From: Andrena cerasifolii
Taxonomy: Eukaryota > Arthropoda > Insecta > Hymenoptera > Andrenidae
Reading direction: 5' to 3'
NCBI RefSeq assembly: GCF_050908995.1
Contig: NC_135126.1
Location: 8,246,001-8,310,000 of the forward strand
DNA: 64,000 nucleotides
Under the pieces are notes generated by a model. The model saw only the letters and a program-made list of their open reading frames with translations, was not told the DNA's origin and searched no databases. A program made the position numbers and the translations under genes. Position 1 is the first letter of the stretch. Each line of letters starts with the position of its first letter. Shown here one piece after another: positions 58,541 through 64,000 of the stretch.

Positions 58541-61500
58541 CGGCTGATCCCCCGATACCGCCCTGGAGAAACGCTAAATGTCCACGACACCGTTCTATCA
58601 TTTCCAGAAAGGGGTGATCGATAAAAGAGGAGTCGATGGCGACATGTGGGTGCAGGCGGAATCCTGAAAAGAAGTAATTCCTCTCGGGTGCCGCGCTGTG
58701 TATGTTCATCCTTCCGAGGAGGAGCTTCTTCAACGGCGTTTGCGAATTCCTGTAGACCTATCGTAAGACGCTTAAATTCCTCAGGCAGCGTAACGAAAGC
58801 TCGTCGCAGCGTTTTACCATGGCAAGTAAGAGGATTACCAACATGGATGCTAATGGACGCTCACCGGAGCGGAGGCTGGAAACTTCGCCAGTCGCAAACG
58901 ACGCGTCATTATCGCGGTTAAGGACGAACTTCTTGAAAGCGCTGATCATACGCGACATATTCTCCTGGCTCTCCAATAAATCGACTTGCCCGACGCGTCG
59001 CAAGCGCATCGCTCTGCTAGAAATTAATCCGCGGGATCTGCGTTATCGAGTCTCAATTCCGAATTTATTCTTCAAGCTCAACTCTATTTCTCTGCCCCTC
59101 CGTCGCAGCGTTCCATATGAATATCGGCTCACGGTCGAAGCCACCACGACTGCCGCGCATATCCTGGTCCTCGAGGTGACGAACACGATTCACGGCAAAG
59201 TAGCGGGAATCTCTGTGAAAAATCCTGGGAATTTCCTCTTAAGAAATCTCTCCAGGCGACGGCGGTGGCATTAAGCTGGACTACCGAACATTTTCGCGGG
59301 ATTTAAGTGGAAGCTTAAATCGCGTCTCCGCAGTTTACTTAAACTTTCATCGTCGCGGGCAACCGACAAAGCCAGAGAAGTCCGGGCAGACTGCTCCTGC
59401 AGCCTCGCGTTCCCCTTGCGAGTAAACCCGAGCGGCTGCGTTTTGAGGGTTGACATTCGACGACGCGGCGATTTCGCTCGACCCGCGGCAATTCTACTCT
59501 CCTCGCGTGACCTACTAAAAAAAAAAACAGCCTGACAATGGAAGCCTGGGAGACGAGCGCCTGAAAGAGGCGGTATTAATTGTCGTCGCCGTGGGTACGC
59601 GACAGCCGTTTAATCGTTGCGCCAAATGTCATTGCGGCCGGCCAATTAAAGCTGTGGGAACGAACCGAATCGGCGCCAGGCAATTCCGACGCGTGATTGA
59701 TGTTCGCGTCGCTCGGATATTATCGCGAAAATCTTACGACAGACCTGCGCGCGGTAGGCACTGTTGATATTGTGGCGTTTTGTTGCCAGAAAGGCGAGAG
59801 ATTGCATCGATCCCTCTATCCCACCGTGCAATCTCGCCTCTGCTGCACGTAACTTCGCTCACCAGCCTGCGAGTAAATTATGAATTCTCCCGCATTTCTA
59901 TTTCTCTGAAAGCGGGTTGTAACACGGCGATGAAACGATTGGCCCTCGTCCGCGACGAGTTGGATCGACGAGGCTCGGAGGCGAGCAACGGTGTCACAGT
60001 TCTTCTCGCTGATGTTTAGAGGGGAGCCAATCGGGGGTGAAGTTTCAGAACGTAAGCGCTGGTCGTCGGTTGCGCAAGGGTGTAATCAGTATCGAATGGT
60101 TTCCGTCCGCAGCGGGTAGAATTTACGCCCGCCAAGGGGGGAGTGGTGATGTTATCGCGGAAAAGTTAATATCCTCCTCGGCACGGGGATTACATACGCC
60201 AGGGTTCATGATTAAAGAGGTAACGCAGCCTGGTGTCGCGTTACCGCCATATTGCCTGGCCGGCAAGAACAGTCGCGATCTCGGTGCCGGGCCGCTAGAT
60301 AAAGCTGTATCGTATAGAAAGTTTTTCTATTACAGGTCAGTTAATGGGCCATTAACCAGCTATAACAGGCGCTTTATTGCAGGCAGAGATTGCGACGGCG
60401 CATTTTCTCGTCCCGGATGAAAAAGCTTTCTCTCGTTAGCCCGTAATTGTACGAGTAGATCGGGGCGGCGCGTCGATCGATTACGAAGCAGGCTGGAGAT
60501 CTTAAATCACGCAGGACACCTGTTCGAGCTTCAAGCGTCCCGAACGATTAATAGAACCCTACGTAGAGGATTCTGTTCGAGGGACGTTGGATTTACGACA
60601 GTTTCAAGCCACCCTCGCCTCCAGCCTGCTCGAATCTGTTATCGTCCGACTCGAAAGCCTTGCAAATTGCAAGGGCAAACTCCTCGCGGGGAAATTCAAA
60701 GGTTCCGCGACTCTTTCCCATTGAGGAGTCACGTGCAAGCCGCCGCACAGTGGTCCGATGCATAGAGGAGAAAGTGGAAGAAACTCAATAACTTCGGCAT
60801 TTCTCAATATTTTTTAATTATTTTTTTTTCATATTATTATTCGTTAAGGCACGAAAACATGATTTCGGTTATGTATTTTGAAAACTATTTACGTCATACA
60901 TAAGCCGAGACTATACCCGTTTATAATACATAATTCGTTTGATTATAAATGTCCCCAAAAGTAAAAGGAAAATGTCGAAACTTTGGTTAGAAAGCTGTTA
61001 GAATCTCGCTAGCATATGGAAGGTCTACTTCAGATGCATTTCACTTCCGTATTAAAGAGAAAAACATATATCCCTTTTCGTAGCAAGATAGATTGGTTCG
61101 TTGTCTTCCAGAAAATAATAATCGATACCTAAAAACCGGACTTTCATAATGTAGGGTTTTTCCCAGGTTGGAACCACTGTGCGCCGTGGCTCGTCGCCGC
61201 TGAAAGGGAGGAAAGATAACAGTCAGGAGTGCTCGAGCATCCGTCGAATAAACGGGTTTAATTCGTAGTCAGCGTGCTGGATTGTTTCTCCGTTTGTAGT
61301 ACGAGGCGGGGATCCGGTCCCGGGGCTTTATCGCTGAATCTGGCATCTGCCGAAGTGCGCAGCGCTCTAATTCGGTTACTAAATGGCAGAGACACGAGCA
61401 GGCTCCGTAGTTGTCGAAACGAATCAAGCCTCTCGGGGCAGGATCTACCGACGTCGGGCGCCGACACTTTCATCCGAAACCGAGGAAACCTTCCTGCAGA

Positions 61501-64000
61501 TGGGGCCCCGCGATTGCTTTGCTGGTCCAACGTCCAACCTCTTCCCGATACATCGATAAAACCCCCACTCGTGTGCGTGGCCCCTCAAAGGAGCCGTCGA
61601 CGGATCTACCCTGAAAGGGGCACATTGTGTGGAACAGGTAAACCCGGGCGAAGGTATCGACAATGCCCGCGCAGTGTTCTGATATTGTGGCCATGACTGA
61701 GTTCCATCGAATCGCTCATTGTTCGCGCGGATGAATTGACGCGTCTTCGGTGCGTGACAGGCCAGGCTATTGAGATTGATAGGCCCCGACAGCGCAGTAG
61801 ACGCACTGTTTGCCTAAAACGGCTCGTGTCGTTCGCAGCTTACGCCGAACCGGGCGCTCGTTAACAGCCGCGTTAACGTTCGTTAGCGAGCAATTCGATT
61901 GGCGGTGTCCTTCGGTTTTTTCCCATCGGGCACGCGCTCGCGCGAAACGCCACGCTGGATTAAGCGAGTCGATGGAGCGCTGCCTGGGAGAATTTCGACC
62001 CCCGCGGCGGTTCGGGTACCGACGGAAACGGAGATTTACGGGCGGCGTGCGTCGCCTCCTGAAAGCTCGCGCGCTCTCGAAGTTGACGCGCAACTCTCGA
62101 AGACGTCGCCTTCCAATTATCACGGTCGTCAGGTTGATAGTTCAGAGTTCAAGGGGAATTGGTATGTGAATTCGCAAGGCGGACGCGTCGCTGGCGAACC
62201 TGCTGCATACGCGCGACGGATGGCCGCATCGTTCGCCTTGAATATTCGCTATCATCTAGTGGAAAGTTTCTCGCCTGGCTGAATGCCGTAGTTCTCTGCT
62301 CGCGGATATTGGAGGCTGCGAGTTGAAGCGGCTGCAAACTCGGTAATTAATTCCGAGATAGATGTTTCATACCTCTGACCAACTTTTTCACCCCCAACCC
62401 CCGATGGCAGGTCACAGCGAAACAGTCGGGTTCGGTTGGATAAGCTGCGCAGTGTCGCGTCTGAGGCGACGCGTAACTGCTTCACCGCTCTTCCCTGAAT
62501 GACTGCTCCGGTGCATCCTCGCTGCGGAGTGAACTCTAATGATCGCTTCTTTGGGCCATAGTTTTACTCGAGCGGAGTCTATCGTGCGCTTAGGAAACCT
62601 GTTGTGTGCGAAGGCGACGAGAGCATCCATGGGGGCGATGTGTACCCAACGTACGGCGGAGAAGAAAGAACGATATTTATGGTCCCAACCCCTTGTTTCT
62701 ACGGCGCTCTATCCCCGTCGCAGATTCTTCTATTCGAATTCACTCAGGCATACATCGGAAGACGATTTGCCGAGCGTGGCACGCCTACCGTGAACAGACC
62801 TCGCATGCGGACGATTCGCGACGCAACCGGAGAACCGGATCCCGCTGCCACCACCGGAACTTTTCACGTGGGGTTTGCCTTCAGACCGCAACAAGCCCCT
62901 ACTCTATTGTCACACCCCGTTTACCAGCGGAATCGTCATCTCGGTTGACGTCGACGGTCAGCCATGGGACACGTGAGAGATTCCCTTGGAGTGCTTTCAA
63001 CAGGGCGCGCCATACTGTCTGATTAAAATAGAAATAAAATTATACCATTGATTGCGATCTTTCGGGGTAGCTTCGGGCAATTCATGTGCACGTAGACGAC
63101 TGTATAAAAGAATAAGTACTGTAGACGTGTCACGCATCGGATGTTCGAAATATTTTCAATGACGTTAAAGTGCATGCTCGAAATTCATGCACGCGGTTCT
63201 CTCCCAGGATCATCGAGGTATTAATTCCAGCGTATCGAGGCTCGAAATGTCGCAAACAAATAACGCAGCACAATATTCGCGATTGCACGCGCATCAGGGA
63301 CGATGCAATTTCGCGTGCACCCGTGCACGCTCGGGAACGCGGTTCATGCTCCTCTGAATTATCCCGGAGAGATCTGTTGTCGCCGCGGCAAAGATTCGGT
63401 TTAACGTTTAATTGAATTATACGGTGGACAGCCGTGCGTAGCTTTGACGTTTCTATGCGCAATCGATAGAACGTTATGACGAAGCACCGTTGCTTCTAAA
63501 CGGGTGGAATCAAGAGGAAGTCTTTCTATGCTCGACGCAAATTAATGAATGATAAATAACGCGGACGGCAGGGGTGAGAAGGGAAATAGATAGACGGAGA
63601 GGCGACCGAAGAAGAGCGGAAAGAGGGAGGAAAACTTGCCCCAGGTTTATTGATTTCGCTCCCCCGCCGGAGGGTGGCTATCATTGGGCATTACGCTCCC
63701 TTTCTTGGCTAGCGTTCTACGCCACGGTATATACAGCACACTATCGCCGGACAAGGGGTAGCGAGGGGCAGAGGCAAAGATGATTGCCAGGACCAGGAGG
63801 CTTCTGATATCTCGCTTCCACGGGCGAGAGCCGCAATTTCTCACGCGTACCAGCTACTTGAATCGCCTCCCGGGCAGATCCACCCTCGCAAGGTTTCCTA
63901 AGGGTATCACGTGGCTGTTTGCGTGCCCGTCCCACCCCCTTGACCGCGCGGATCGTCTCGAGGTCGCGGTCGTTTAAATCGCGTCTAAAACGCGCAGGAA

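Larger units (their letters stand above)
53173..64000. other. No gene recognised
   Basis: CpG-rich DNA with many overlapping chance frames on both strands; the longest reach about 150 codons (58819-59274 plus, 49-64 kb generally) and lack familiar domains. A more AT-rich island lies at about 60790-61180 without a clear repeat structure. The low-complexity tracts are listed separately. Confidence 0.5.

Noticed and set aside
58819..59274. 151-codon plus-strand frame
   Set aside because: No known motif and no splice or promoter support.

Overview
This is a eukaryotic window, most likely from an insect and probably a hymenopteran (ant- or bee-like). The evidence is short introns of about 70-90 bp with GT-AG borders, CpG-rich intergenic DNA, animal protein families, and many small palindromic DNA-transposon derivatives. 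The order-level guess is inference. There is no sign of bacterial genes, operons or CRISPR, and I could not support any tRNA or rRNA.

Layout. (1) 1-2022: the 3' end of a multi-membrane transporter of the SLC35F1/F2 type, plus strand, with a small inverted-repeat element in its last intron. (2) 2227-8340: a complete gene for CTR9, the TPR scaffold of the PAF1 transcription-elongation complex. It has 14 coding exons and 1263 predicted residues, and it starts only about 200 bp after the transporter's polyadenylation signal. Its tail is an arginine/serine (RS) domain that can be read only in the spliced frame. Intron 3 is almost filled by a 715-bp TTAA-flanked inverted-repeat element. (3) About 8.7-39.6 kb: a 31-kb stretch without a gene I can recognise, but with at least five non-autonomous DNA elements, two of them nested composites (10398-13229 and 31529-32202). 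(4) 39683 to about 48.9/50.1 kb: a six- or seven-exon gene for a four-membrane-segment protein resembling TMEM272. Its N-terminal 360 residues are a low-complexity array of SPRxS-type repeats. Its introns carry two more inverted-repeat elements, one of them piggyBac-like. (5) About 50.4-64 kb: no recognised gene, only low-complexity tracts, a G-rich tract and a possible first exon of a gene running off the window.

The three genes share no obvious pathway: a membrane transporter, a nuclear elongation factor and a membrane protein. All lie on the plus strand. Most long open frames in the window are chance frames in CpG-rich DNA or shadows of the real exons. I see no evidence of a wholly new biological system. 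The most notable points are the RS-tailed CTR9, the repeat-rich tail of the TMEM272-like protein, and the nested foldback transposons.
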